Positions 22,788 to 32,958 of a stretch of DNA of 64,000 bases are shown piece after piece. This DNA comes from Budorcas taxicolor (Eukaryota > Chordata > Mammalia > Artiodactyla > Bovidae). Each line of letters opens with the position of its first letter. The first letter of the stretch is position 1. The stretch spans positions 149,139,622 through 149,203,621 of the forward strand of contig NC_068920.1 in assembly GCF_023091745.1 (NCBI RefSeq). The letters are read 5' to 3'. The notes under the pieces were generated by a model that was given only the letters and a program-made list of their open reading frames with translations, was not told the origin of the DNA and ran no database searches. The translations under genes were made by a program, and so were the position numbers.

Positions 22788-22980
22788 CTAGATTTCCCTG
22801 TAGCTCAAATGGTAAAGAATCTGCCTGCGATTCAGGAGACCAGGGTTCAATCCCTGGGTAGGGAAGCTCCTCTGGAGAGGGGAATGGCAATCCACTCTAG
22901 TATTCTTGCCTGGAGGATCCCATGGACAGAGAAGCCTGGAGGGCTACAGTCCATGGGGTCACAGAGTCAGACATGACTGA
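22788..22980 (+). mobile_element. Bov-tA SINE, 3'-joined to a CHR SINE
   Basis: Head GATTTCCCTGTAGCTCAAATGG, B-box, body and GTCAGACATGACTGA are seen. The next base begins a CHR head (GGGCTTCCCTGGTGGTACAG), so the two SINEs are directly juxtaposed. Confidence 0.9.
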
Positions 22981-23202
22981 GGGCTTCCCTGGTGGTACAG
23001 TGGATAAGAATACACCTGCCAATGCTGCAGGGCAGCTAAACCTGTGTGACACAACTATTGGACCTGCATGCTCTAAACCCTATACTCCTCAACGAGAGGC
23101 CACTGCAATGAGAAGCCCATGCAAGAGTGGCCCCTGCTCACTGCAACTTGAGAAAGTCTACGCAAAGCAACGAAGACCCAGCACAACCGAAAACAAATAA
23201 AT
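22981..23202 (+). mobile_element. CHR-type SINE
   Basis: The head is followed by the CHR body (AATGAGAAGCCCATGCAAG, GCCCCTGCTCACTGCAAC, GACCCAGCACAACCG) and an AACAAATAAATA tail. The tRNA B-box region is partly deleted. Confidence 0.86.
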
Positions 23203-23228
23203 ATTATTGTCCTAGAACAATAATAATT

Positions 23229-23496
23229 GGAAGGACTGATGCTGAAGCTGAAACTCCAATAGTTTGGCCACCTGATGCGGAGAACTGACTCATTGGGAAA
23301 GACCCGGATGTTGGGAAAGATTGAAGGCTAAAGGAGAAGGGGTGGCAGAGGATGAGATGGTTAGATGGCATCACCAACTCAATGGACATGAATTTGAGCA
23401 AACTCTGGGAGATAGTGGAGGATAGGGAAGCCTGGCAAGGTGCAGTCCAAGGGGTTGCAAAAAGTCAAACACGACTTAGTGCCTGAACAACAACAG
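23229..23496 (+). mobile_element. BovB LINE 3' end fragment
   Basis: Only the last 270 bases: TGGAAGGACTGATGCTGAAG, GGATGAGATGGTTAGATGG, and the end ACGACTTAGTGCCTGAACAACAACA. The CAA tail marks the older class. Confidence 0.92.
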
Positions 23497-24476
23497 TCTT
23501 CTAGAAAATACACCAGGGCTCCTTGGAGAAATGTCAGGTTCTAGAACAGTGACAGGGATTAAGATGAACCTGGAGCATCTTATCATTCCAGAAAGTAAGG
23601 AAATGTTAAAAAAAAAAAAAATGAAGTGATGGAGACATAGCAAAGGTACACATGAACAGGGGTAGGAGATTAAGATGTTCAAAGTACCAGGTATAAAATA
23701 AGTAAGTTACACGGATGTATTATACAAATCAAGGAATGTAGTCAATATAGTATAGTAGTTATAAATGGAGGATAGCCTTTGGAAAAAAAGGGAACCCAGG
23801 AGCCAACCTGAAAGAGTTACCAATGGCCAGAACTACTTGAGCAACAACATAAATAAGGCAACACTGGATTCTCATCCACAGGATGAAATAAATCCATAGT
23901 CATATAAATAAGTGGTTGAATATACAAGTAAATGAAGGCAAGGAGGCAAAATCTCCCTTACATAAAACCTCAAACATATATAGACACTTTCCCCCTTAGA
24001 TGGTCCAGGTAATCCACCTCCTACCCTGCTGAGAGTGCTCTGAGTTTTGCAACTCACTCCACAGTGTGGAGAATGGAGAGGAAAAATAACAACTTTCCCT
24101 GGAAGAACCTGCCATCACTCCTTCACTAGAGGATCCAGATATGGCATTGGTGCTCTGAGGAGGTCAGGTACCTAAATATGATGTAACAAGAAGGGCTCGT
24201 TGCCCATGTCCTGTTCTTTAAAAAAAAAAAAAAAAAATGTCTATTAAGGAAAAAATGCACCCGCATTCTTCAAAACACCTGCTGAGGATGCCTTAAAACC
24301 ATCAAGGTCATCAAAACCAAGGCAATCTGACAGACTCACAGACCAGACGAGCAGAACTCAGAAATGTAAGAGGATGATATTAAGGAGAGTGATGGAGAAC
24401 GTAGGGGCATTCTCTGTCCTACTTCTGTGAACCTGCAAATCAGAAATTACTCAAATAGAAAGTTTACTTTAAAAAT
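23497..24476 (+). mobile_element. Ancient L1-type 3' UTR fossil (tentative)
   Basis: TACACGGATGTATTATACAAATC near 23709, ACCATCAAGGTCATCAAAACC near 24297 and the final GAAATTACTCAAATAGAAAG look like an L1M 3' UTR. Poly-A runs lie at 23609-23622 and 24219-24236. It is heavily diverged and the boundaries are unclear. Confidence 0.4.
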
Positions 24477-24785
24477 TCGCATGATGCCATGTTTAGAGCA
24501 GCATAGGAATGCAATACCATTGAATGAAAGAATTATATCAGTAAATGGCTTGCCATGTCTGGAATACAGTAAGCAATAGTAATATGATAGTTCAGGGTAA
24601 AAATTAAAAGTACATAATAATTTACCCTTGATTAGGAATCACACCAAATAAATGCTTTAAAGATAAAACCAAATACTGATTTTAATGAAGTTGGTTTATG
24701 TTTTCAACGTATGGGTCACATTCTGGTTTCCTTCTACAATATTCTCTTGGCCCATAAGATCACTCTAATGTCTCTAAGCAAGATT
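24477..24785. other. Single-copy spacer
   Basis: No recognised element. Confidence 0.45.
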
Positions 24786-25530
24786 TCAGTTCACTTCAGT
24801 CAGTCAGTCCTGTCTGACTCTTTGTGATCCCATGGATTGCAGCGCACCAGGCTTCCTGGTCCATCACCAAGTACCAGAGCTTACTCAAACTCATGTCCAT
24901 CAGGTCAGTGATTCCATCCAACCATGTCATTCTCTGCCATCCCCTTCTTCTCCTGCCTTCAATCTTTCCCAGCATCAACGTATTTTCCAATGAGCCAGTT
25001 TTTCACGTGAGGTGGCCAAAGTATTGGAGTTTCCCCATCAGTAAATGAATATTCACTGATGAATGAATACTTCCATGAATATTCAGGACTAATTTCCTTT
25101 AGGATTAACTGGTTTGATCTCCTTGGAGTCCAAGGGACTCTCAAGAGTCTTCTCCAACACCACAGTTCAAAAGCATCAATTCTTTGATGCTCAGCTTTCT
25201 TTATAGTCCAACTCTCACATCCATACCTGACTACTGGAAAAACCATAGCTTTGACTAGATGGGCCTTTGTTGGCAAAGTAATGTCTCTGCTTTTTAATAT
25301 ACTGTCTAGGTTGGTCATAAGTTTTCTTCCAAGGAGCAAGTATCTGTTAATTTCATGGCTGCAATCACCATCTGCAGTGATTTTGGGGCCCAGGAAGATA
25401 AATTCTGTCACTGTTTCCATTGTTTCCCCATCTATCTGCCATGAAATGATGGGACTAGATGCCATGATCTTAGTTTTTTGAATGTTGAGTTTTAAGCCAA
25501 CTTTTTCAATCTCCTCTTTCCCCTTCATCT
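24786..25530 (-). mobile_element. BovB LINE 3' fragment with internal scramble
   Basis: The tail is on the left (TTCAGTTCACTTCAGTCAG). The minus-strand frame 24959-25528 keeps 189 codons of the RT C-terminus (KLNIQKTKIMASSPIISW, CESWTIKKAEHQR). At 25030-25085 the normal CAGCTTCAGCATCA segment is replaced by repeated GAATATTC/ATGAATAC words, in effect a local template-switch insertion. It is truncated just before the YADD region. It has the GAATATTC tract with a CTGAA-type tail. Confidence 0.93.
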
Positions 25531-25545
25531 TTAAGGGGCTTCCTA

Positions 25546-25756
25546 GGACTTCCCTGGTGGCTCAGAGGTTAAAGTGTCTGCCTGGAATGCAGGAGACCAG
25601 GGTTCGATCCCTCGGTTGGGAAGATCCCCTGGAGAAGGAAATGGCAATCCACTCCAGTACTCTTGCCTGGAGAATCCCATGGAAGGAGGAGCCTGGTAGG
25701 CTACAGTCCACGGGGTCGCAGAGTCGGACATGACCGAGCAACTTCACTTTCACTTG
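25546..25756 (+). mobile_element. Bov-tA SINE
   Basis: Full head-to-tail copy: GACTTCCCTGGTGGCTCAGAG, GGTTCGATCCCTCGG, CCACTCCAGTACTCTTGCC, GTCGGACATGACCGAGCAAC, then a CACTTTCACTT tail. Confidence 0.94.
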
Positions 25757-25945
25757 GTGGCTCAGACAGTAAAGCATCTGCCTGCAATGTGGGAGACCTG
25801 GGTTCCATCACTGGGTCAGGAAGATCCCCTGGAGAAGGAAATGGCAATCTATTCCAGTACTCTTGCCTGGTAAATTCAACAGATGGAGGATCCTGGTAGG
25901 CTACTAGGGTCGCAAAGAGTCAGACATGACTAAGCAACTTCACAT
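25757..25945 (+). mobile_element. Bov-tA SINE, tandem partner with truncated head
   Basis: It starts in the head at GGTGGCTCAGACAGTAAAGC and ends GTCAGACATGACTAAGCAAC. A small deletion removes part of GCTACAGTCCATGG (GGCTACTAGGGTCGC). It directly follows the previous SINE. Confidence 0.9.
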
Positions 25946-26484
25946 ACACATACATAACACTATTCTCTTTAGTTCTTCTTTGCTTTCTGCCAAGCAAGAA
26001 TTACCCAGCAATAAAATTTAAGAGCACCTTTTAAAATAATATATTCATCTTTAGATTTTCAGATGCAAAGAAGACACCAATATCTTCATTGTGTTCTTCT
26101 TTCCCTTTTGTGCTAAACTTAGTTTTTGACTAATGCTTATTTCCTGGTTATACACATTGACATGGGCAATTCCAAAAAATATTAATCTTTGTTTGGTATT
26201 ACATTTCACATGGGGACAAATACAAGCTGAACTTTAGAATTATTCATTTATTAAAGTTGCAGAAGTTCTTACATGTTAAGTCAAAGGAACACAGAGTTCA
26301 ACTTAAATCCCAATGTTACACCCTGTCTGAATCCCAAGTTCATAAAAAGAATAGGAACACAGAATTTTTAAGTGCATTTTTTTTTTCTCTTTTCAATTTC
26401 ATGCCTCAGATTGAAGCCTCTGTAAACATAGTGTCGGAGTGAAAGATATCTTGTTTCTTAACTGTGATACAATTTCACAGAACG
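25946..26484. other. Single-copy AT-rich sequence
   Basis: No recognised element in about 540 bases. Confidence 0.45.
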
Positions 26485-26760
26485 TGGAAATGAGAGACAG
26501 AAAAGAGTTATTAAATCATCGTGTCCGCTCCCTGCCGGCACAGGATTGCTCCCTGCAATACGTTTTCCGTGGCTATGTCGATTTTGAAATGACTCAAGCA
26601 AGGAGGTTTCCATCACTTCCCTTGGGAGACTTTTCAGTGGCTTAATAGCCCTCACTGTTAAGATTGCTTTAATTTTCCTCCGCTCAATTTTCCTCTGCTT
26701 AATTTTATTCTGTCTTTCCCAGTTATACTTCTCTGAATGTTCTCTTCCCGTCCCCAGTGT
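26485..26760 (+). mobile_element. CR1/L3-clade LINE 3' fossil, unusually readable
   Basis: The order AAATCATCGTGTCCGCTCCC, CAGGATTGCTCCCTGCAATA, CCATCACTTCCCTTGGGAGAC, TTAATAGCCCTCACTGTTAAG, TTTTCCTCTGCTTAATTTTA follows the 3' part of amniote CR1/L3 LINEs. These died early in mammalian history. There is no open frame. Most such copies are unreadable, so preservation hints at constraint. Assignment is from memory of the family, not from an alignment. Confidence 0.62.
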
Positions 26761-27403
26761 TAGAGGAGCTCGCATCTGCTAGTCATCTAAGGCATGAATT
26801 TAGTCCTTTTAATCTCCACTCAGAAGCCCAAAGCTAGTTCTCCTTTAACTGTTCTCATTGACTTTCTTTGGAGACATCCGATTGGTTGTCAGCTCACACC
26901 AGATCGGTTTCAGCAGAATATAACTAAATTATAAGTACTCTGTTTATTCCAGAACTCTACAACATGTGTTTGATATATTCTTGGATCAACAGCAAGCTCT
27001 TCTGTAATCTTTTTTTTTTTTAACACTTTAGTGCCACAGTGCATTAAACAGTGTGCAAAGGAGAATGGCCCATTACTTCCCATGGATTTAAACCCCAAAT
27101 CCAAATATGGCCTGAGTAGAGGTGAACCAATTTTTTAATGATTCATGTGCTTCCACATTTTTCTAGGAGATTTGTAAAATCATAATAAAATTAGCTATGA
27201 TTTATTTCAAAGAAAATATATGCTAACAACTGTTACAAAGATATATTTCAATAATTTTAAAAATTCATCTTTTGATATTAGAAAACTTAAAAGGAAAAAT
27301 TTACTAAATTGTGATACTGCTTACATTTGTAACATGGGAATTAGGGTCCTGTCCTCTGCCCTGTGGAAAGAAACACAGGATCAGGGGAAGAGACCAGGGG
27401 GCA
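26761..27403. other. Single-copy AT-rich sequence
   Basis: No recognised element; a poly-T run lies at 27010-27020. Confidence 0.45.
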
Positions 27404-27409
27404 CTTATT

Positions 27410-27904
27410 GTTGGTATTCGCTCAGTTGTGTCCGACTCTTTGCAACCCCATGGACTAGCCCCCCAGGCTCCTCTGCCCATGCAATTTGCCAGGTAAGAAT
27501 ACTGGAGTGGGTTACCATTTCTTTCTCCAGGGGATCTTCGCGACCCAGGGATCAAACTCACGTCTCCTGCATTGGCAGATTGGAGAAGGCAATGGCACCC
27601 CACTCCAGTACTCTTGCCTGGAAAATCCCATGGATGGAGGAGCCTGGTGGGCTGCAGTCCATGGGGTCGCTGAGTTGGACACTACTGAGTGACTTCACTT
27701 TCAATTTTCACTTTCATGCATTGGAGAAGGAAATGGCAACCCACTCCAGTGTTCTTGCCTGAAGAATCCCAGGGACGGGGGATCCTGGTGGGCTGCCATC
27801 TATGGGGTCGCACAGAGTCGGACACGAATGCAGTGACGCAGCAGCAGCAGCAGCAGCAGCATTGACAGATGGGTTCTTTACTGCTAAGCCACAGGGGAAT
27901 CCCA
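27410..27904 (-). mobile_element. Bov-tA SINE split by a BOV-A2 insertion
   Basis: The minus-strand SINE reads on the plus strand from TTCGCTCAGTTGTGTCCGAC to GCATTGGCAGAT (27580) and resumes after the insert with GCATTGACAGAT (27859) to the head TTTACTGCTAAGCCAC and about 27904. The 12-bp repeat, with one mismatch, is the duplication made by the BOV-A2 insertion. Confidence 0.92.
27581..27858 (+). mobile_element. BOV-A2 dimeric SINE, young, nested
   Basis: Two Bov-A monomers (TGGAGAAGGCAATGGCACCC and TTGGAGAAGGAAATGGCAACC starts) are joined by the canonical CACTTTCATGCA linker near 27709-27722. The 3' end is (CAG)n at about 27838-27858. It lacks a tRNA head, is close to full length, and is flanked by the 12-bp duplication at 27569-27580 and 27859-27870. 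Confidence 0.96.
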
Positions 27905-27964
27905 AGGAAAATTTAGCCTAAAGCAGTTGAAGCTTCAGGGCCCCTCAATTTTCTTTCATCTGCC

Positions 27965-28322
27965 ATATTCTGAATGTTTGGTTCCTTCTAAAATCTGTAT
28001 GTTGAAACCTGGTCTCCAAGGAGTTGCTATTAGAGGTAGGGTCTTTGAGAGGTGATTATGTCACGAGTGTGGAGCCTTTGTGAATGGGCTCAGAGTCTTG
28101 TAAAAACCACTCGAGAAAGCCTCCTTTCACCCCTTCCTCCCTGTGAGAACACAGAGAAGACAGCCATCTATGAACCAGAAATCAGGTTCTCAGCAGACAC
28201 CAGATCTGCTGGCATCTTAATTTTGAACTTCCTAACTTCCAGAACTGAAAGAAATAAGTGTGTTGTTTATTAACTGCCCAGTCTCTAGTAAATTGTTGTA
28301 GCAGCCCCAGCTAAGACACACT
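27965..28322 (+). mobile_element. MLT1-type LTR (ERVL-MaLR)
   Basis: The LTR order is readable: CTGAATGTTTGGTTCC, GTATGTTGAAACCTGG, TAGGGTCTTTGAGAGGTGAT, GTGAGAACACAGAGAAG, AACTTCCAGAACTGAAAG, then the ending AAATTGTTGTAGCAGCCCC. It is solo, ancient, and has no internal region. Confidence 0.75.
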
Positions 28323-28854
28323 TCTTCCCTCCATTAACACTCAGAGTTGCTGGCAATATTCTCAGTTGTGTGAGGTGGTGGACAATTTGCAATGGGGAAA
28401 CATTTCCATGTCAGCATAGCAGGCCCACTGCCCGAAGGCAGCTCACAAAGATTGGAACCTAAATCTCTAAGGTTCCAGCAATTTGTTATGATGAATGTTT
28501 TCATTCTAAATATGCACTCCTAACTGCTTTCCTAATGTATTTATATGAGTAATCCTGTAATTTTTTCTCAACAAAGACCACTCAAACTGTCTAGGTTTTG
28601 GCTCGCATCATTGTGAACCCACCTTGGCTGAATAAGAGATGCTGTAGGTCCCAGGCACTGACGAAGGTGAGCACAGGTGGTCCGTTCTATTCCTCTCTCT
28701 CTGCCAAGTGACTGGACACGATCCAAAGGTACCCTTGGGAGATCCAGTGATAAGTCAGTTCATCCAAGTTTGGCGGGACAGTCATTTTATTTACTAAATC
28801 ATTATGAGCCCTGATAACTTCTGCAACTTTAAGCTTAAAGAAAACCAAAATCTT
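28323..28854. other. Single-copy sequence
   Basis: No recognised repeat or exon in about 530 bases. Confidence 0.45.
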
Positions 28855-29186
28855 GGGGCTTCTCCGGTGGTCCAGTGGTTGAGTCCACCTTGCAATGCAG
28901 GGGACACGGGTTCAATCCGTGGTCCATGAAGATCCCACATGTGGGTAAGCAACTAGCCCACGTGCTACAACTACTGAGCCTGTGCTCTAGAGCCCAGGAA
29001 CCACGGCTACTGAGCCCATGCTTCTAGAGCCTGCGCTCGGCAACAAGAGAAGCCACCACAATGAGAAGCCCGCACATCACAACTAGAGAGGAGCTCTGCT
29101 TGCCACAGCTAGAGAAAGACTGTGCAGCAACAAAGACGCAGCACAGCCAGAAATTTAAAATAAATAAGTAAAACACTTAAAAAAAA
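28855..29186 (+). mobile_element. CHR-type SINE, near full length
   Basis: Head GGGGCTTCTCCGGTGGTCC, B-box, then the long CHR body (GCCCACGTGCTACAACTACTG, GGAACCACGGCTACTGAGCCC, GACGCAGCACAGCC) and a TAAATAAGTAAA tail. Confidence 0.9.
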
Positions 29187-30092
29187 TCTCTAGTTGCTGT
29201 ATCAGTCCTTCCTTATTTTGACTACAAACACAGCTTTTTCCCTTCTTAATGCATTAACCCCCATTTCACTAAAGGACTTAGGGTCTGAGGAACACACGCT
29301 GGACAATACTCCTGTACTGCATCCCCTACAGATCTAACATGAATGCTCTTTACACAGCAGGACTTAAAAGACACGTTGAACTAAATGTGAGTACTGAGTC
29401 CTGTAAAGAGACAGGGAAGGTAGACAGACATCTCTATGAACCTTAATGAGTAGTAATCTCTCTATACCAAGGTTGCTGAACTGAACAAAAATCTTCTATA
29501 AGACAAGAGAAGTGAGCCGTCTCTACCTGGCCCTGAGCCCCCAGTCCTTGAAGATAATTTCCACCTGCAGTGTATTAGACCAATCATTACAGACCCCCAC
29601 TGGCTAATAAATCATGCAGAATTGCTGTCTGCCTCAAACCTTACCAGAGGCTTCTTGCAACGCCATCTGGGCTGATGTTACTTATCCAGCTGTATTTCTT
29701 AAATCTTTAATTAGCAACAGGTTCTTCACGTGAGGACAGAATGCAACTCTTGGGCTAGTTCACGGGTCAGGGAGCCTCACAAGCTCCTGGGGAGGCTTGG
29801 TTCCAAACCCATTCTCTGCGTACTCTTCTTCCACAACTCGCTGGAGTCAGACAAGGAAACAAATTACTCTGATGCCTCCAAAGTGAAAGTGAAGGTCATT
29901 TGATTGAGAAAATCCCTAATCTCCATACAGTTCCTCCCACAAAAGCAGGTGTGTGGGAAGATGGACACATTCTTGCTGCCTTTAAGTCTACGTCTTTCAT
30001 CAGTACTTTTTTTGTGGGGGGGTGAGGGGTGGGGGAGGAGTTGACTGAAATCTCCACCTCTGTCCTAAATTCCTGGTGTAAAGCAGTCCTCT
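29187..30092. other. 0.9 kb of single-copy sequence with a G4-type tract
   Basis: No young repeat or gene. A G-rich tract at 30016-30035 (7, 4 and 5 G separated by TGA and T) fits the quadruplex pattern. Confidence 0.5.
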
Positions 30093-30345
30093 GCTTTTCT
30101 CACCTGGTAGTCCAGGGATTAAGAATCCGCCTGCCAATGCAAAGAACATGAGTTCGATCACTGCTCAGGGAAGATTTCACATGCTGCAGAGCAGCTAAGC
30201 CCATGCTTTGCAACAAGAGAAGACACCACAACAAGAATACGATGCGAGACAACTAGACACTGGCCCCTGCTCACTGCAACTAGAGAAAGCCCTCACACAG
30301 CAAGGAAGACCCAACACAGCCAAAAACAAATACATAAACAAAATA
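30093..30345 (+). mobile_element. CHR-type SINE
   Basis: Head CTCACCTGGTAGTCCAGGG, AAGAATCCGCCTGCCAATGC, body GCCCCTGCTCACTGCAAC and CCAACACAGCC, then an AAATACATAAAC tail. Confidence 0.86.
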
Positions 30346-30748
30346 AAATTGAATAGGCTCACAATCATTATAGAAAAAAAAATAGCCTAATAATGATCCC
30401 ATAGACTATCATAATCACTGTTCAAATTGGCAACTCTTCGTTTCAATATGCAAGTATGAAAGAAGCACGTGGTATCCAGCGGGTCAACTGCTGATCAAAA
30501 CTGCATGTGTCCCAGGGGAAGTGGGGGAGTGGGGTACAGCTCTGTCTTAACTCATATTTCAGTACATAATTTTCAGCTGAGGGAAGATGGAAAAATACTG
30601 CTTCCATCTCATCTGGTCCATAGACCAGGCCACACAGATGTTAACCTTCTGAAAACCTTTTGCCTTCTTGATCTGTATGGGTAAAACTTGTCTACAGAAG
30701 CCTCCAAAGACACCAGAGGCGGCACCCTGTGACCTTGCTGTCTGGATC
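30346..30748. other. Single-copy sequence
   Basis: No recognised element in about 400 bases. Confidence 0.45.
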
Positions 30749-30987
30749 TTTTTCAACTATATGCACATGCTGAGTCGCTTCAGTCATGTCTGACTCTTTG
30801 TGACCCCGTGGACTGTAGCCCACCAGGCTCCTCTGTCCATGGGACTCTCCAGGCAAGAATACTGGAGTGGGTTGTCATGCCCTCCTCCAGGGGATCTTCC
30901 TGACCCAGGGATCAAGTGCATAACTCCTGCATTGCAGGCCAATTCTTTACCTACTGAGCCACATGGGAAGCCTGTTTTTCAACTATA
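30749..30987 (-). mobile_element. Bov-tA SINE with 13-bp target-site duplication
   Basis: The SINE lies at 30762-30974 on the minus strand, full length. The perfect direct repeat TTTTTCAACTATA is at 30749-30761 and 30975-30987. The duplication begins with a T-run because the element is in minus orientation. Confidence 0.96.
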
Positions 30988-31602
30988 GATTTTGTTAAAT
31001 AGCCAGAAAACTACAAACCCCAATCCACTGATGGAGGCCAAACTTATCAACTTTTGGTCATTTTTTTTTAACATCCATAACATGTTTGGACCTGAAAATA
31101 TCACCCTGTGATTTTATTGTAAAGCTTATCCAAACAAATGAAAATCTAAATCAACACACAAGGTATGTGAGATTCCCCCAAAGAAGTCAGTATCCTCAAT
31201 GCCATTGGCAGATACCTTCCCCAAGAGTATCCAGCTTCCATTCTAATTGGAGAACCGTGTCTCTCTACCATCCAGGTGTGGTCCTATATCTTCTTTCAGC
31301 CAATGAAGGCTGCGAAATGACATGCATCAGTGGTATAAGCTGTAAGAGTCGAGCGCACTTTGTTAGCCTTCTTTTATTGCTACTGTGGCTTTTAAGAATA
31401 TCACAGTTAGAGGTAGATATGACAGCCTGTAGACAGAGCAGGGATGCCAGCTGACCTGAGATGAATGTCTAGCTCGAGCAAGATATAACCCTTTGGTGCT
31501 TCACACCCCTGGAATGTGTGGTTCCTCTGTTACCATGGCAAAGGCCAGACAGTCTGCCTGACATCCTTGACTTCTCAACTTTATATCTGCCCAAGAAGAC
31601 AG
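30988..31602. other. Mostly single-copy; possible decayed LTR at right
   Basis: ATATAACCCTTTGGTGC near 31484 and GTGTGGTTCCTCTGTTACC near 31516 faintly resemble the 3' end of an ancient LTR. A 122-codon frame (31086-31454) has no known domain. I do not call either. Confidence 0.35.
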
Positions 31603-32289
31603 CCCAATTCAGACTTAAACTGAAGAAAGTAAGGAAAACCACTAGACCATTCATTCAGATGTGACCTAAATCAAAATCCCTTATGATTATACAGGGGAAG
31701 TGACAAATAGATTCAAGGGATTAGATCTGATAGGCAGAATGCCCGAAGAACTATGGACAGAGGTTCATGAAATTGTACAAGAGGCAGGGATCAAGACCAT
31801 CCACAAGAAGAAGGAATGCAAAAAGGCCAAATGGTTGTCTCAGGAGGCCTTCCAAATAGCTGTGAATAGAAGAGAAGGGGAAGGTAAAGGAGAAAAGGAA
31901 AGATATACCCATTTGATTGCAGTACCAAAGACTAGGAAGGAGAAATAAGAAAGCCTTCCTCAGCGCTTAATGCAGAGAAACAGAGGAAAACAATAGAATG
32001 GGAAAGACTAGAGATCCTTCAAGAAAATTAGAGATACCAAAGGAACATTTCATGCAAAGATGGGCACAATAAAGGACAGAAATGCTATGGACCTAACAGA
32101 AGCAGATGATATTAAGAAGAGGTGGCAAGAATGCACAGAAGAAATATACAAAAAGGTCTTCACCACTGATAATCACAATGGTGTGACCACTCACTTAGAG
32201 CCAGACATCCTGGAAGGTGAAGTCAAGTGGGCCTCAGGAGGCATCATTACAAACAAAGCTAGTGGAGGTGATGGAATTCCAGTTGAGCT

Positions 32290-32406
32290 ATGGCACCCCA
32301 CTCCAGTACTCTTGCCTGGAAAATCCCGTGGATGGAGGAGCCTGGAAGGCTGCAGTCCATGAGGTCGCTGAGGGTCGGACATGACTGAGCGACCTCACTT
32401 TCACTT
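32290..32406 (+). mobile_element. Bov-A SINE inserted in BovB without clear duplication
   Basis: The BovB text GTTGAGCTA...TTTCAAA is interrupted by a Bov-A monomer (ATGGCACCCCACTCCAG to CGACCTCACTTTCACTT). The first 10-11 bases of the monomer are missing. The flanks can be rejoined with two shared bases at most, so no normal target-site duplication is visible. Confidence 0.9.
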
Positions 32407-32958
32407 ATTTCAAACCCTAAAAGATGAGGCTGTGAAAGTGCTGCACTCAATATGCCAGCAAATGTGGAAAACTCAGCAGTGGCCACAGGACTGGAAAAGG
32501 TCATTTTTCATTCCAATCCCAAAGAAAGGCAATGCCAAAGAATGCTGTGTGGATCATGAAAAACTGTGGAAAATTCTTCGAGACGGGAATACCAGACCAC
32601 CTGACCAGCCCTTTGAGAAATTTGTATGCAGGTCAGGAAGCAACAGTTAGAACTGGATATGGAACAACAGATTGGTTCCAAATTGGGAAAGGAACACGTC
32701 AAGGCTATATGTTGTCACTCTGCTTATTTAACTTATATGCAGAGTACATCACAAGAAACACTGGGCTGACTGAAGCACAAGCTGGAATTAAGATTGCCTG
32801 GAGAAATATCAATAACTTCGGATATGCAGATGACACCACCCTTATGGCAGAAATTGAAGAAGAACTAAAGAGCCTCTTGATGAAAGTGAAAGAGGAGAGT
32901 AAAAACTTGGCTTCAAACTCAACATTCAGAAAACTAAGATCATAGCATCTGGTCCCAT

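Noticed and set aside
31086..31454. 122-codon plus-strand frame
   Set aside because: No family signature; Leu-run near the end comes from TTATTGCTACTGTGGC-type sequence, not a signal peptide with context.
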